64,000 bases of DNA. Source: Pseudomonas sp. ANT_H12B (GTDB taxonomy: Bacteria; Pseudomonadota; Gammaproteobacteria; Pseudomonadales; Pseudomonadaceae). Shown piece after piece: positions 18,442 through 28,600 of the stretch (position 1 is its first letter; each line of letters opens with the position of its first letter). Made by a program: the position numbers and the translations under genes. Location: the NCBI RefSeq assembly GCF_008369325.1, contig NZ_VOBI01000001.1:124001-188000 (forward strand), written 5' to 3'. The notes beneath the pieces were generated by a model. The model did no database searches. It was not told the DNA's origin and saw only the letters and a list, made by a program, of their open reading frames with translations.

Positions 18442-19386
18442 ATGAACGTCATCCTGCCGCCCGAGCCGGGCATCCGTGTCAGCCTCGCCGAGCTGATCGA
18501 GATGCGACATCGCGTGCGCGAAGTGCAGTTGTTTTCCACACCGAGCCAGCGCAGCCCGCTGATCGGTCTGCACCACTCCAAGCTGCGCGGCCGTGGTGTG
18601 GACTTTGATCAAGTGCGGGTCTATCAGGCCGGTGACGACGTGCGCAGCATCGACTGGCGCGTCACCGCCCGAACCCAGGAACCCCACACCAAGCTGTTCC
18701 ACGAAGAACGCGAACGGCCGATTTTCATCATGGTCGAGCAAAGCCGTCGACTGTTTTTCGGCTCAGGGCTGATGTTCAAATCCGTGCTCGCCGCCCAGGC
18801 CGCGAGCCTGATCGGCTGGGCGGCGCTCGGCCATAACGACCGGGTGGGCGGGTTGGTGTTCGGCGACAACGAGCATTACGAGATCAAGCCGCGACGCAGC
18901 AAACAGAGCCTGCTGCAATTGCTCAACCGGCTGGTGCGGGTCAATCAGTCGTTGCACACCGAAAGCGAGACAGACCGCGACGCCTTCAACATGGCCCTGC
19001 GCCGTGCCCGGGAAGTCCTGCGTCCGGGCAGCCTGGTGATCGTAATCTGCGACGAACGCGCCCTGACCGAGGGTGCCGAACAGCAGCTGAGCCTGTTGTC
19101 GCGTCATTGCGACCTGTTGCTGCTGCCGGTGTCCGACCCGCTTGATCACGCCCTGCCCGCCGCCGGGCTTTTGCGCTTCGCCGAACGGGGTGCGCAGCTG
19201 GAACTCGATACGTTGAATTTCGACTTGCGCCAGACCTACCGCGCTCAAGCCGAAGCCCGTATCGCTCGCTGGGAGCTGCTCGCGCAAAAACTGCGCGTGT
19301 TGCTGATGCCGTTAAGCACTCAGAGCGAAATGGTCGAGCAACTGCGCGAGTACCTGAACCCACAAAAACCGGGGAAAGCTCGATGA
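18442..19386 (+). CDS. DUF58 domain protein
   Basis: A 314-residue protein with the DUF58 core: LHHSKLRGRGVDFDQVRVYQAGDDVRSIDWRVTART and HTKLFHEERERPIFIMVEQSRRLFFGSG. DUF58 proteins have a divergent vWA-like fold and are standard partners of MoxR ATPases. I prefer the ATG at 18442 to an in-frame TTG at 18433 that overlaps the moxR stop. Its stop overlaps the next start (ATGA), implying translational coupling. Cytoplasmic. Confidence 0.9.
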   Translation: MNVILPPEPGIRVSLAELIEMRHRVREVQLFSTPSQRSPLIGLHHSKLRGRGVDFDQVRVYQAGDDVRSIDWRVTARTQEPHTKLFHEERERPIFIMVEQSRRLFFGSGLMFKSVLAAQAASLIGWAALGHNDRVGGLVFGDNEHYEIKPRRSKQSLLQLLNRLVRVNQSLHTESETDRDAFNMALRRAREVLRPGSLVIVICDERALTEGAEQQLSLLSRHCDLLLLPVSDPLDHALPAAGLLRFAERGAQLELDTLNFDLRQTYRAQAEARIARWELLAQKLRVLLMPLSTQSEMVEQLREYLNPQKPGKAR

Positions 19387-19877
19387 GCAGCCTCGATCAA
19401 CTGCAACCGCTGATCTCACCGCCGCCAATCGACTTCTGGCCACCCGCGCCCGGCTGGTGGCTATTGCTGTTGTTGCTGCCGCTGATCGGCTTCGGTCTGT
19501 GGCACCTACGGCGTTTCATTGTCAACAAACGCCCTGTCGTGCGCGCCGAACAACCGCTGGACCCGGTGCGCATCGCCGCGCTGGCCGAACTCGCACTGAT
19601 GCCCAAACCCTACGACGGCGCCCCGGCCGGTGCCTGGTTGCAGCAACTCAACGGCTTGCTCAAGCGCTTGTGTCGCAACCATTACCCCTACAGCCAGAGC
19701 CACACCCTCAATGGTCGCAAGTGGCTGGCGTTCCTCGACAACCGCTGCCCCGCCGCCGGCCTGACCCGCTGGATGGTACTGGTGGAAGGCGCTTACAAAC
19801 CCGAATGCAAACTTGACGACAAGGCCATCGCCGGCCTGACCCAGGCCGTCGATACCTGGATTCGCAAACATGTTTGA
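19383..19877 (+). CDS. DUF4381 domain protein
   Basis: A 164-residue protein with a single membrane helix (residues about 23-40, WWLLLLLLPLIGFGLW) preceded by the typical ISPPPIDFWPPAPG stretch and followed by a cytoplasmic domain with LLKRLCRNHYPYSQSHTLNGRKWLAFLD. DUF4381 is a fixed member of MoxR/vWA operons. It overlaps both neighbours by a few bases. It is the intact counterpart of the remnant at the left edge of the window, although the two sequences are clearly different. Confidence 0.88.
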   Translation: MSSLDQLQPLISPPPIDFWPPAPGWWLLLLLLPLIGFGLWHLRRFIVNKRPVVRAEQPLDPVRIAALAELALMPKPYDGAPAGAWLQQLNGLLKRLCRNHYPYSQSHTLNGRKWLAFLDNRCPAAGLTRWMVLVEGAYKPECKLDDKAIAGLTQAVDTWIRKHV

Positions 19878-20949
19878 GTTCGCCTGGCCGTGGATCTATG
19901 CCCTGTTGCCGCTGCCCTGGCTGATGCGGCTTGTGCTGCCCGTGGCCGACAGCGGCGAACCGGCGCTCAAAGTCAGCTTCCTCAGCGACCTCGAAGGCCT
20001 GGCCCGACGCCGCGCCCGTGCGAACCTGCCGGCCTGGCGTCAACAAGCACCGTTCATTCTGCTGTGGCTGTTGTTGCTGATCGCCGCGGCGCGCCCGCAA
20101 TGGCTCGGTGAACCGTTGCCGATTGCCGCCAGTGGCCGCGACTTGCTGGTGGCCGTGGACGTGTCCGGTTCCATGGATTTTCCCGACATGCAGTGGCAGG
20201 ACGAAGACGTCAGCCGCCTTTCACTGGTCCAGCACTTGCTGGGTGATTTTCTCGAAAGTCGCGAAGGCGATCGGGTCGGCCTGATCCTGTTCGGCAGCCG
20301 GGCGTACCTGCAAGCGCCGCTGACGTTTGATCGGCACACCGTGCGGGTGTGGCTCGATGAAGCGCGAATCGGCATTGCCGGCAAAAACACCGCCATCGGC
20401 GATGCCATCGGCTTGGCCCTTAAACGTCTGCGCATGCGTCCGGCACAAAGCCGCGTGCTGATTCTGGTCACCGATGGCGCCAACAACGGCGGCGAAATCG
20501 ACCCGCTCACCGCGGCGCGACTGGCCGCTCAAGAAGGCGTGAAAATCTATCCGATCGGCATCGGCGCCGATCCGGAGCAAAGCGGCACTCTGGGGTTCCT
20601 GGGTATCAATCCGAGCCTGGACCTCGACGAGACCTCATTGAAGGCTATCGCCGAAGCCACTGGCGGTCAGTACTTCCGTGCCCACGACGGCAAGGAATTG
20701 CAGGTGATCAAGGACACCCTCGATCAACTGGAACCGGTGACCCAACAACCGACTCAGGCTCGCCCGGCTCAGGCGTTGTATCACTGGCCATTGGCGATTG
20801 CGCTACTTTTGAGCATGTTGCTGGTGATCCGCGAGCTCTGGCCGGATAACCCGTTGCAGCGTCTGTTTACCAAGGATCTGTTCTTGCAATCGCAACTGCC
20901 CGACTGGCGCCAGCGGCTCAAACGCCTGCGTCTGCGGAGGCGCCGATGA
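19870..20949 (+). CDS. vWA-domain membrane protein (BatA-like)
   Basis: A 359-residue protein: membrane helices near 5-25 and 60-75, a von Willebrand A domain about 90-290 and a C-terminal helix about 308-326. The MIDAS metal site is intact: DVSGSM (97-102), with T and D positions in KNTAIGDAIGLAL and LVTDGANNGG. BatA-like proteins are inner-membrane anchors that present the vWA domain to the periplasm or cytoplasm and work with the MoxR ATPase. Overlaps both neighbours. Confidence 0.9.
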   Translation: MFEFAWPWIYALLPLPWLMRLVLPVADSGEPALKVSFLSDLEGLARRRARANLPAWRQQAPFILLWLLLLIAAARPQWLGEPLPIAASGRDLLVAVDVSGSMDFPDMQWQDEDVSRLSLVQHLLGDFLESREGDRVGLILFGSRAYLQAPLTFDRHTVRVWLDEARIGIAGKNTAIGDAIGLALKRLRMRPAQSRVLILVTDGANNGGEIDPLTAARLAAQEGVKIYPIGIGADPEQSGTLGFLGINPSLDLDETSLKAIAEATGGQYFRAHDGKELQVIKDTLDQLEPVTQQPTQARPAQALYHWPLAIALLLSMLLVIRELWPDNPLQRLFTKDLFLQSQLPDWRQRLKRLRLRRRR

Positions 20950-22685
20950 GTGCGCTCTGGCCCTACTGGTTCCGCCCCTGGTGGCTGCTGTTGTTGCCGT
21001 TGCTCGGCTGGTTGCTTTGGCAACTCTGGCATCGGCAGAAACGCGCCGGGCGCTGGCAGATGATTCTGCCGCCAGCCTTCCACGCTGCTTTGCTCAGTGG
21101 TGGCAACGGTCGCGACAGCAAATTGCCGTGGGTCGCGCTGGGCCTGGCCTGGGTGCTGATCATCCTGGCCTTGCTGGGGCCGAGTTGGGAACGTGTCGAG
21201 CAAACCAGCCAGAAACCTGCCGACCCCCTGGTGGTGATACTTGAGCTGACCCCGGAAATGCTCGCCACCGACGTTACGCCCAACCGGCTGGAACAAGCCC
21301 GGCGCAAGCTGTTCGACCTGCTGCAAAACCGCAGCGACGCCCAGACCGCAATCGTCGTCTACGCCGGCAGCGCTCATACGCTGGTACCCCTGTCGGATGA
21401 CCTGTCCACCAGCCGTAATCTGCTGGATGCCCTCAAGCCGTCGCTGATGCCCCAAGCCGGTCATCGCGCCGATCTGGCGGTGGTCAAGGCCCTTGCGCTG
21501 CTGGATCAGGGGGCTCTCGGCGACGGGAAGATCCTGCTGATCGGCTCAACCCTGACTGAACAGGAACGCCAAGGGGTTCAGCAGGCGCTGCACGGCAAAT
21601 CGACGCAATTTCTGATGCTCGGTATCGGTACGGCCGAAGGCGCGCCGATTACTCAGGAAGACGGGAGTTTCCTCAAGGACGAACTGGGTGCGATTCTGGT
21701 GCCACACCTGGACGAACCCGGTCTGAATGATTTTGCCAACGGCCTGGACGGGCGCTATCGCCATGCGCGCCTGGACGATGCCGACCTGCGCGCCCTGGGC
21801 CTGCTCGACGGTCCACGCAATCTGCGCAACGACGGTCAGACACTGCGCCTCGACACCTGGGCCGATCAGGGTTACTGGTTGTTGTTGCCACTGTTGCTGC
21901 TGGCGGCCTGTGCCGGCCGTCGGGGTTGGTTGTTCTGCCTGCCACTGCTGTTCCTGCTGCCTCAACCGAGTTATGCCTTCGACTTCGAGGATTTGTGGCT
22001 GCGACCCGACCAACAAGGTTTGCACTTGCTTAAGCAGAAGCGCCCTGCCGAGGCTGCGCAGCATTTCGACAATCGACAATGGCAAGGTGTGGCGCTCTAT
22101 GAAGCGGGTGATTACAGTGGCGCCGCCCAGCGGTTCGCCGAAGGCAGCGACGCCCATGCCCACTACAATCGTGGCAACGCTCTGGCCAAAAGTGGTGAAC
22201 TGGAAGCCGCGCTGGATGCTTACGATCAGGCGCTGGAACGTCAGCCGGATTTACGTCCGGCCCTGACCAACAAGGCGCTGGTGGAAAGTCTGCTCAAGCA
22301 GAAAAAAACACCGCCACCGGCTGATCCGGACAAAAACGCCGGCGACGAGGTCGAGCCCACTACGCAAGAGCCGCCACCGGGCACAGCCACGCAACCATCG
22401 GATAATGGCGAACCGAAAACCGACGCCCAACAGAGCGCATCAGACGCCGAGGAGCAGCCCACAACCCCGCCCAGACCCGGTACCAACGAAGTCCCGGGCA
22501 GCGAGTTAGGGGACGAACAAAGCACCAAGCCACCGTTGCGCCCAGCCAGCGACAGCATCAATGGCGAACAGCGCCAGGCGCTGGAGCAATGGCTGCGCAA
22601 GATCCCGGATGACCCGGGTGAATTGCTCAGACGCAAATTCTGGTACGAACAGCAACAACATCAGGATCAGGGAAAAACTCGATGA
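20946..22685 (+). CDS. vWA plus TPR membrane protein (BatB/BatC-type fusion) with degenerate MIDAS
   Basis: A 579-residue protein. Two N-terminal helices (10-30 and 62-80), then a vWA-like domain from about 93 to 300. Where BatA has DVSGSM this protein has ELTPEM (100-105), so the MIDAS residues are lost. Two further helices lie around 305-345. A TPR region follows (about 360-445: QWQGVALYEAGDYSGAAQRF, HYNRGNALAKSGELEAALDA). The tail is rich in P, T, E and Q and ends in EQWLRKIPDDPGELLRRKF, a motif typical of these fusions. The loss of metal ligands suggests a structural partner for the intact vWA protein. Confidence 0.88.
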   Translation: MSALWPYWFRPWWLLLLPLLGWLLWQLWHRQKRAGRWQMILPPAFHAALLSGGNGRDSKLPWVALGLAWVLIILALLGPSWERVEQTSQKPADPLVVILELTPEMLATDVTPNRLEQARRKLFDLLQNRSDAQTAIVVYAGSAHTLVPLSDDLSTSRNLLDALKPSLMPQAGHRADLAVVKALALLDQGALGDGKILLIGSTLTEQERQGVQQALHGKSTQFLMLGIGTAEGAPITQEDGSFLKDELGAILVPHLDEPGLNDFANGLDGRYRHARLDDADLRALGLLDGPRNLRNDGQTLRLDTWADQGYWLLLPLLLLAACAGRRGWLFCLPLLFLLPQPSYAFDFEDLWLRPDQQGLHLLKQKRPAEAAQHFDNRQWQGVALYEAGDYSGAAQRFAEGSDAHAHYNRGNALAKSGELEAALDAYDQALERQPDLRPALTNKALVESLLKQKKTPPPADPDKNAGDEVEPTTQEPPPGTATQPSDNGEPKTDAQQSASDAEEQPTTPPRPGTNEVPGSELGDEQSTKPPLRPASDSINGEQRQALEQWLRKIPDDPGELLRRKFWYEQQQHQDQGKTR

Positions 22686-24322
22686 CCCGCTTCACCACCT
22701 TCATGCTCGCTCTGCTGTTCTCGACTGCTCAGGTCCAGGCTGCGGGGCTGGTCGCCAGTGTGGATCGCAGTCGCCTGAACTCCGGTGAAACCGTCGAACT
22801 GATCCTGGAATCCAACGACGTGACGCAATTCGGCAAGCCTGACCTGGCGCCGCTGGAACCGCTGTTCGAAGTACGCGACACCCGCCAGGTCAACCAGTTG
22901 ACCACCCTGAACGGCGACAACCGGGCGACCACCCGCTGGATCATCACCCTGCTGCCTCGGCAGAACGGCAGCGTGGTGATTCCGTCGCTGCAACTGGCTG
23001 ACGTCCAGAGCCAGCCAATCACCCTCCAAGTGATCGAGAGCGAAACCCAGAACACCACGAATAAACTCGCGCCGGTGTTTATCGACGCCAGCCTCGATCA
23101 AAGCAGTGTGTATGTGCAGGCCCAGGCGATCCTGACCTTGCGCATCTACCACTCGGTTTCGCTGTACGACGACAGCAGCCTGCCCCCTTTACAGATCCCT
23201 GACGCACGCATCGAACAATTGGGTGAGTCGCGCACCTACGAGAAAGTCATCAATGGCCTGCGCCATGGCGTGATCGAAAAGCGCTATGCCATTTATCCGC
23301 AGCACAGCGGTGTATTGACCATTCCGGCGCAGATATTCAACGCCGCACTGGTGGATGCACAGCCCGCTCAGGACAACGCCACCCAAGCACCGAAATCGGG
23401 CAAGCTGATGCGCGTCAGTTCCTCCGAAATCCCGCTGACGGTCAAGGCCAAGCCCTCCACTTACCCCGCCGACGTGCCATGGCTACCCGCCCGCAGCCTC
23501 AGCCTGAGCGAAAGCTGGAACCCGGAGCCGGATCACGCTCAAGTAGGCGATTCGCTGACCCGCAGCCTGACCTTGAAGGCCGAAGGCCTGGCCAGTTCGC
23601 AACTGCCACCGCTGCCCGGCACCGACGTCAACGGCCTGCGGCGCTACCCGGATCAACCGGTGCTGGGCAACCAGAACAGCGAGCGCGGCTTGATCGGCAG
23701 TCGCGAAGACCGTGAAGCCCTGGTGCCGACGCGTAGCGGCGCAATCGAGTTGCCGGCGGTGGAAGTGGTTTGGTGGAACACCTTCGAGGACCATCTTGAA
23801 CACAGCAGCCTGCCTGCCCAAACCCTGCAAGTCGCGAACAATCCGAGCCTGATGGTCGACACTCCGGCCGGCACGTCGCAGGTCATTTCCGCTGGAGACA
23901 GCGAAGCCCTTTGGTGGTGGAAACTAAGCACCCTGATCCTGGCCTTCACCACCTTGCTGGGTTTCGGTCTGTGGTGGCGCGCCCGCTGGCAACCGGCCAT
24001 CCTGCGTGCGGCGCAGACGGGGCCGAGTCCGAGAACCGTGCTCGACGATCTCAAGCGCGCCTGCCAGGCCAACGACTCCCACGCCACCCGCCAGGCCCTC
24101 GACGCCTGGGCTCGGCAACAACCGGAAACCCTGGCCGACATGGCCGCCCGCTTCGTACCGCTGTCCGACGCCCTCGATGGCTTGAACGGCGCGCTCTACA
24201 GCGAAACCGGCCAGCACTGGCAAGGTGAAGATCTGTGGCGGGCGATTCGGGCGATCCCGATTGCCGAGCGGGTTCAAGACCCGGTGGGCGACAGTGGGCT
24301 GCCGCCGCTGTACCCGAAATAA
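22682..24322 (+). CDS. BatD family protein
   Basis: A 546-residue exported membrane protein: signal peptide MTRFTTFMLALLFSTAQVQA, long beta-rich periplasmic region (SVDRSRLNSGETVELILESN opening, typical of BatD), one membrane helix near 412-428 (LSTLILAFTTLLGFGLWW) and a short cytoplasmic end. BatD is the oxygen- or stress-tolerance operon member first named in Bacteroides. It closes the MoxR operon; its start overlaps the preceding stop and no terminator was seen after it. Confidence 0.88.
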   Translation: MTRFTTFMLALLFSTAQVQAAGLVASVDRSRLNSGETVELILESNDVTQFGKPDLAPLEPLFEVRDTRQVNQLTTLNGDNRATTRWIITLLPRQNGSVVIPSLQLADVQSQPITLQVIESETQNTTNKLAPVFIDASLDQSSVYVQAQAILTLRIYHSVSLYDDSSLPPLQIPDARIEQLGESRTYEKVINGLRHGVIEKRYAIYPQHSGVLTIPAQIFNAALVDAQPAQDNATQAPKSGKLMRVSSSEIPLTVKAKPSTYPADVPWLPARSLSLSESWNPEPDHAQVGDSLTRSLTLKAEGLASSQLPPLPGTDVNGLRRYPDQPVLGNQNSERGLIGSREDREALVPTRSGAIELPAVEVVWWNTFEDHLEHSSLPAQTLQVANNPSLMVDTPAGTSQVISAGDSEALWWWKLSTLILAFTTLLGFGLWWRARWQPAILRAAQTGPSPRTVLDDLKRACQANDSHATRQALDAWARQQPETLADMAARFVPLSDALDGLNGALYSETGQHWQGEDLWRAIRAIPIAERVQDPVGDSGLPPLYPK

Positions 24323-24454
24323 ACACTCTCCGCAGTCCATCCAATTACAAAAAGAGTGCGTGGCCACATGCAACCTGTTTGCCAGTAAACTCTCTCCCCT
24401 TTCGCCGCTGCCCATTTCCTCGCGGCCATCACCTTATTTCCTACGGAGTCCGCC

Positions 24455-25699
24455 TTGCGTCTGTTCCACACCTCCGACTGGCACCTTGGACAAAACCTGC
24501 ACGGCCAGGAACGCGATTTCGAGCACGGCTGTTTCCTTGAGTGGCTGTTACGCCAGCTGAAGCTGGACCAGCCTGATGTGCTGCTGATCGCCGGCGATAT
24601 CTTCGACACGGTCAACCCACCGGTCAAAGCCCAGGAGCGCCTCTACGATTTCATCGTCAGCGCCCATGAACAACAGCCGAAGCTGACCATCGTGATGATC
24701 GCCGGCAACCACGACTCCGGCTCACGGATCGAACTGCCCGCCCCGCTGATGCGCCGTTTGCGCACTCACGCCCTCGGTCGTGTGCTGTGGCTGGATGACG
24801 GCCAGCTCGACGCCGAGCGCCTGCTGCTGCCACTGCCGGATGCCAAGGGCAAAGTTGTCGCCTGGTGCCTGGCGCTGCCGTTCCTGCGACCAGCGGAAGT
24901 GACCGGCGCGCATTTGGGCGACAACTACTTGCGCGGTATCGGCCAGGTACACGAATGGCTGATCGAAGCGGCCAACGCCAAGCGCAAACCGGGCCAGGCA
25001 CTGATCGCTATCAGCCATGCGCACATGGCCGGCGGTTCGGTTTCCGAAGACTCCGAGCGCAGCCTGATCATCGGCAACGCCGAAGCCCTGCCCGCCAGTC
25101 TGTTCGGGCCGAGCATCAGCTATGTCGCCCTCGGTCACCTGCACAAACCACAGAAGGTCAACGGTGAAGAGCGCATCCGCTACAGTGGCTCGCCGATTCC
25201 GTTGTCGTTCTCTGAAATCGGTTATCAGCATCAGATTCTCGACATCAAGCTCGACGGCGAAACCCTGGTCAGCGTCGAATCAAAATTGATTCCCCGGGCC
25301 GTCAATCTGCAACGCCTCGGCCCTGCCCCTCTGGCAGAAGTCCTGCTGCAACTGGCGGACCTCCCAAACATCGACTTGCTTGCCGACTTCCAGCGCCAAC
25401 CCTGGCTTGAAGTGCGGGTGCGCCTTGATGAACCGCAACCCGACTTGCGCTACCAAGTGGAAACCGCCCTGCAAGGCAAAGCCGTGCGTCTGGTGCGCAT
25501 CGCCGCCGAGTACGCCGGCAACGGCAGCCGTGATGGCATCGATGACGGCGCTACCTTGATCGAACTGGACCAGCTCACGCCCCAGGAACTGTTCAGCCGC
25601 GCCTGGCAGGATAACTACGGCAGCGAGGTCGATGAGCAAACGCTGAAGGACTTTGCCGAGCTGTTGCAAGACGTACAGATGGAGCGCGAACAACCATGA
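24455..25699 (+). CDS. sbcD: Exonuclease subunit SbcD (Mre11-like nuclease)
   Basis: A 414-residue metallophosphoesterase. Motifs: DWHLG (D8, H10), AGDIFD (D48), GNHDSG (N85, H86, D87), ISHAHMAGG and GHLHKPQ. With SbcC it forms the SbcCD complex that cuts hairpins and protein-blocked DNA ends. The start is TTG, chosen because MRLFHTSDWH is the family N-terminus and a CGGAG site lies just upstream; no ATG fits. It overlaps sbcC by ATGA. Confidence 0.95.
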   Translation: MRLFHTSDWHLGQNLHGQERDFEHGCFLEWLLRQLKLDQPDVLLIAGDIFDTVNPPVKAQERLYDFIVSAHEQQPKLTIVMIAGNHDSGSRIELPAPLMRRLRTHALGRVLWLDDGQLDAERLLLPLPDAKGKVVAWCLALPFLRPAEVTGAHLGDNYLRGIGQVHEWLIEAANAKRKPGQALIAISHAHMAGGSVSEDSERSLIIGNAEALPASLFGPSISYVALGHLHKPQKVNGEERIRYSGSPIPLSFSEIGYQHQILDIKLDGETLVSVESKLIPRAVNLQRLGPAPLAEVLLQLADLPNIDLLADFQRQPWLEVRVRLDEPQPDLRYQVETALQGKAVRLVRIAAEYAGNGSRDGIDDGATLIELDQLTPQELFSRAWQDNYGSEVDEQTLKDFAELLQDVQMEREQP

Positions 25700-28600
25700 A
25701 GATTCTCGCGATCCGCCTGAAGAATCTCGCCTCACTGGCCGGGCCCTTTGAAATCGACTTCACCGCCGAACCCCTGGCCAGCGCTGGATTGTTCGCCATC
25801 ACCGGGCCGACCGGCGCCGGCAAAAGCACCTTGCTCGACGCCTTGTGCCTGGCGTTGTTTGGCGCCGTGCCGCGCCTGAACAACACCGGTCGCGATGCCA
25901 AGGTCCCGGACGCCGACGGCGAAATCGGCACTGGCGACCCACGCACCCTGTTGCGTCGCGGCACCGGTGAAGGCTATGCCGAAGTGGATTTCGTCGGCAT
26001 CGACGGTCGCCGTTATCGGGCGCGCTGGGAAGCCAATCGCGCTCGTGAGAAGGCCGGCGGCAAGCTGCAAGCCAGTCGCCAGAGCCTGCGCGACATCGAT
26101 CAGGATCAACTGCTGGCCAGTCAGAAAGGTGAATACAAAACCCAGCTCGAAGCCGCGCTGGGCTTGAACTTCGAGCAGTTCACCCGCGCCGTGTTGCTGG
26201 CCCAGAGCGAATTCAGTGCCTTCCTCAAGGCCGACGATAATGACCGCAGCGAGTTGTTGGAAAAGCTCACTGACACGGCGCTCTATACCCGTCTCGGTCG
26301 CCGGGCCTTTGACAAAACCAAAGATGCCCGCGAAGCCCACAAACTGTTGCAGGACCAGGCCACCGGCGTCACGCCGCTGCCGCCAGAAGCCCGCGCGGAG
26401 CTCGACGAGCGCTTCAACGAAGCCCAGCAGCAACTCAAAACCCAACAGGCACAGCTCAAACAATTAGAGCTGCAACACACCTGGCTCAAAGACTTGCGTC
26501 TGTTGCAGGACGCGCAACTCAGCGCCACCGAACAGCTGACCAGCGCTCAGCATCATTGGGAAAGCCTCACCGGCGAACGCTTGAAACTGACCCGTCTGGA
26601 GCAACTGGCCCCGCAACGGCACCAGTTCGCCCGCAAGACAGAGCTCACCGCTCAGCTCACTCCGCTGGACGCGCAGATTTCGCAGCATTCACAGCAACAA
26701 GCCGAGCTGAACGAGCGCCAGGCTCAACTTGAACAAAGCCTGAGCGCCGCACAGACCGCACTCGCCGAAGCGCAAAGCCAACACACGACAAGTGCTCCGT
26801 TGCTGCGTCAGGCCTTTGAAGAGCAAAGCACCCTCGCCCGCCTGGTCAAGGACGCAGGCGTCAGTGCCGACCTCAAGCAGCAAGCAGAACTCGCCTGTAC
26901 TCAGGGCCAACACACGATTCAAGGTTTGCTCGATCAACAAAAACTGGTCGCCGAACGCTTGCTGCGGATTGCCGGGGAGCTTGAGCAAAGCACTGACCTG
27001 GCGCCCTTGAGCGATGCCTGGAACGCTTACCGCGATCGCCTGAAACAGCTGATGCTGGTCGGCAATCGCCTGAACAAGGGCCAAGCCGAACTGGCCGCCC
27101 TGGAACAGAGCGCCACCCAAGCGGGCGAGGAACTGGCCACCCAGCGCCAGAGCCTTGAAGTGTTGTACAAAGAGGCCGGCGCCGAACCGGAAGCGGTCAC
27201 CGAGCAGGTGCAGATTCTCGGCAGTCTGTTGCAGGACAACCGCAAGCAGCAACGAGCCTTCGAAGAGCTGACCCGGCTGTGGTCCAGTCAGCAGGACCTG
27301 GACAAGCGCGCCGCCGAACTCCAGCAGCGCCAGCTGACCGCCCAGCAAGAACGTGAACGTCTGACCCAGGACGGCGTGAAAACCAAGAACGAACTGACTG
27401 TCGCCGAGCAAACCCTGACCGTCACCCGTGAACTGCTGGAGCGCCAGCGCCTGGCCCGTAGCGCCAGCGTCGAAGAACTGCGCGAGCAGTTGCAGGACGA
27501 TCAACCGTGCCCGGTCTGCGGCAGCCCCGACCATCCTTATCATCAGCCTGAAGCACTGCTGCAAAGCCTGGGCCGGCATGATGAAAACGAACAGGCCAAC
27601 GCCCAGAAAGCGGTCGACCTGCTCAAGGAAAAACTCACTGACCTACGCGCTGAAGTCGGCGGTTTGATTGCTCAGCAAAAGGAATTGCTGCAACAGCAAG
27701 AACACCTCGCGACCCAACAACAGAGCCTGGCGCCAAGCCTCGACGCCCATCCGTTATCAGCACAGCTGCTAGCGCAGGACGCAGCCAAACGCGATGCCTG
27801 GTTGACACAACAAAGCAACCAGTTGAACCAGAGCATCACCCAGGATGAACAACGACAAACCGCCCTGCTCACCCTGCAACAGGATGCCGCGCGACTTGCC
27901 CAGCAACTGCGCAGCGCCGAAGCGGCGAGCCAGCAAGCGACCCAACACCTGACCAACCAGCAGCGTGAGTTGAGCAGTGATCGCCAGCGTCTGGACGAGG
28001 AGCTGACCGCGTTCAGCACCCTGCTCCCGGTCGACACCTTGCAAGCGTTACGCAACGAGCCTGCCGCCACGTTCATGCAACTCGACCGGCAGATCACTCA
28101 GCGCCTGGAACAACTCGATCAGCAACGCGACGAACTCAGCGAACAGCAACAACGTCAGCAAACGCTGGAGAAAGAACAGGACCGCCAGCAGACCCGTGCC
28201 CAGCAACTGCAAACCGCCCAGCAGCAGTTCACCGCCCTCGCCGAGCAGCAACACACTTGCGAGCAGAAACTGGCGCAATTGCTCGGCGAACACAGCAGCG
28301 CAGAGCAGTGGCAACAGCAACTGGATCAGGCCGTTGATCAAGCGCGCAATGCCGAGACGACAGCCAACCAGGAACTGCAAACCGTCCGCACACGGTTGGT
28401 GCAACTGGCTGCAGAACTGAAAGCGCAGCAAGAACGCCGGACGGCACTGGAAACCGAAGATCGCGAATTGAGCGGCAAGATCGCCGACTGGCGCGCATTG
28501 CATCCTGAACTGGACGATGGCGGCCTGGAAGAGCTGCTGAGCGTCGACGACCAGCAGGTCAGCCAGCTGCGTCAACAATTGCAGCAAAATGAAAAAGCCA

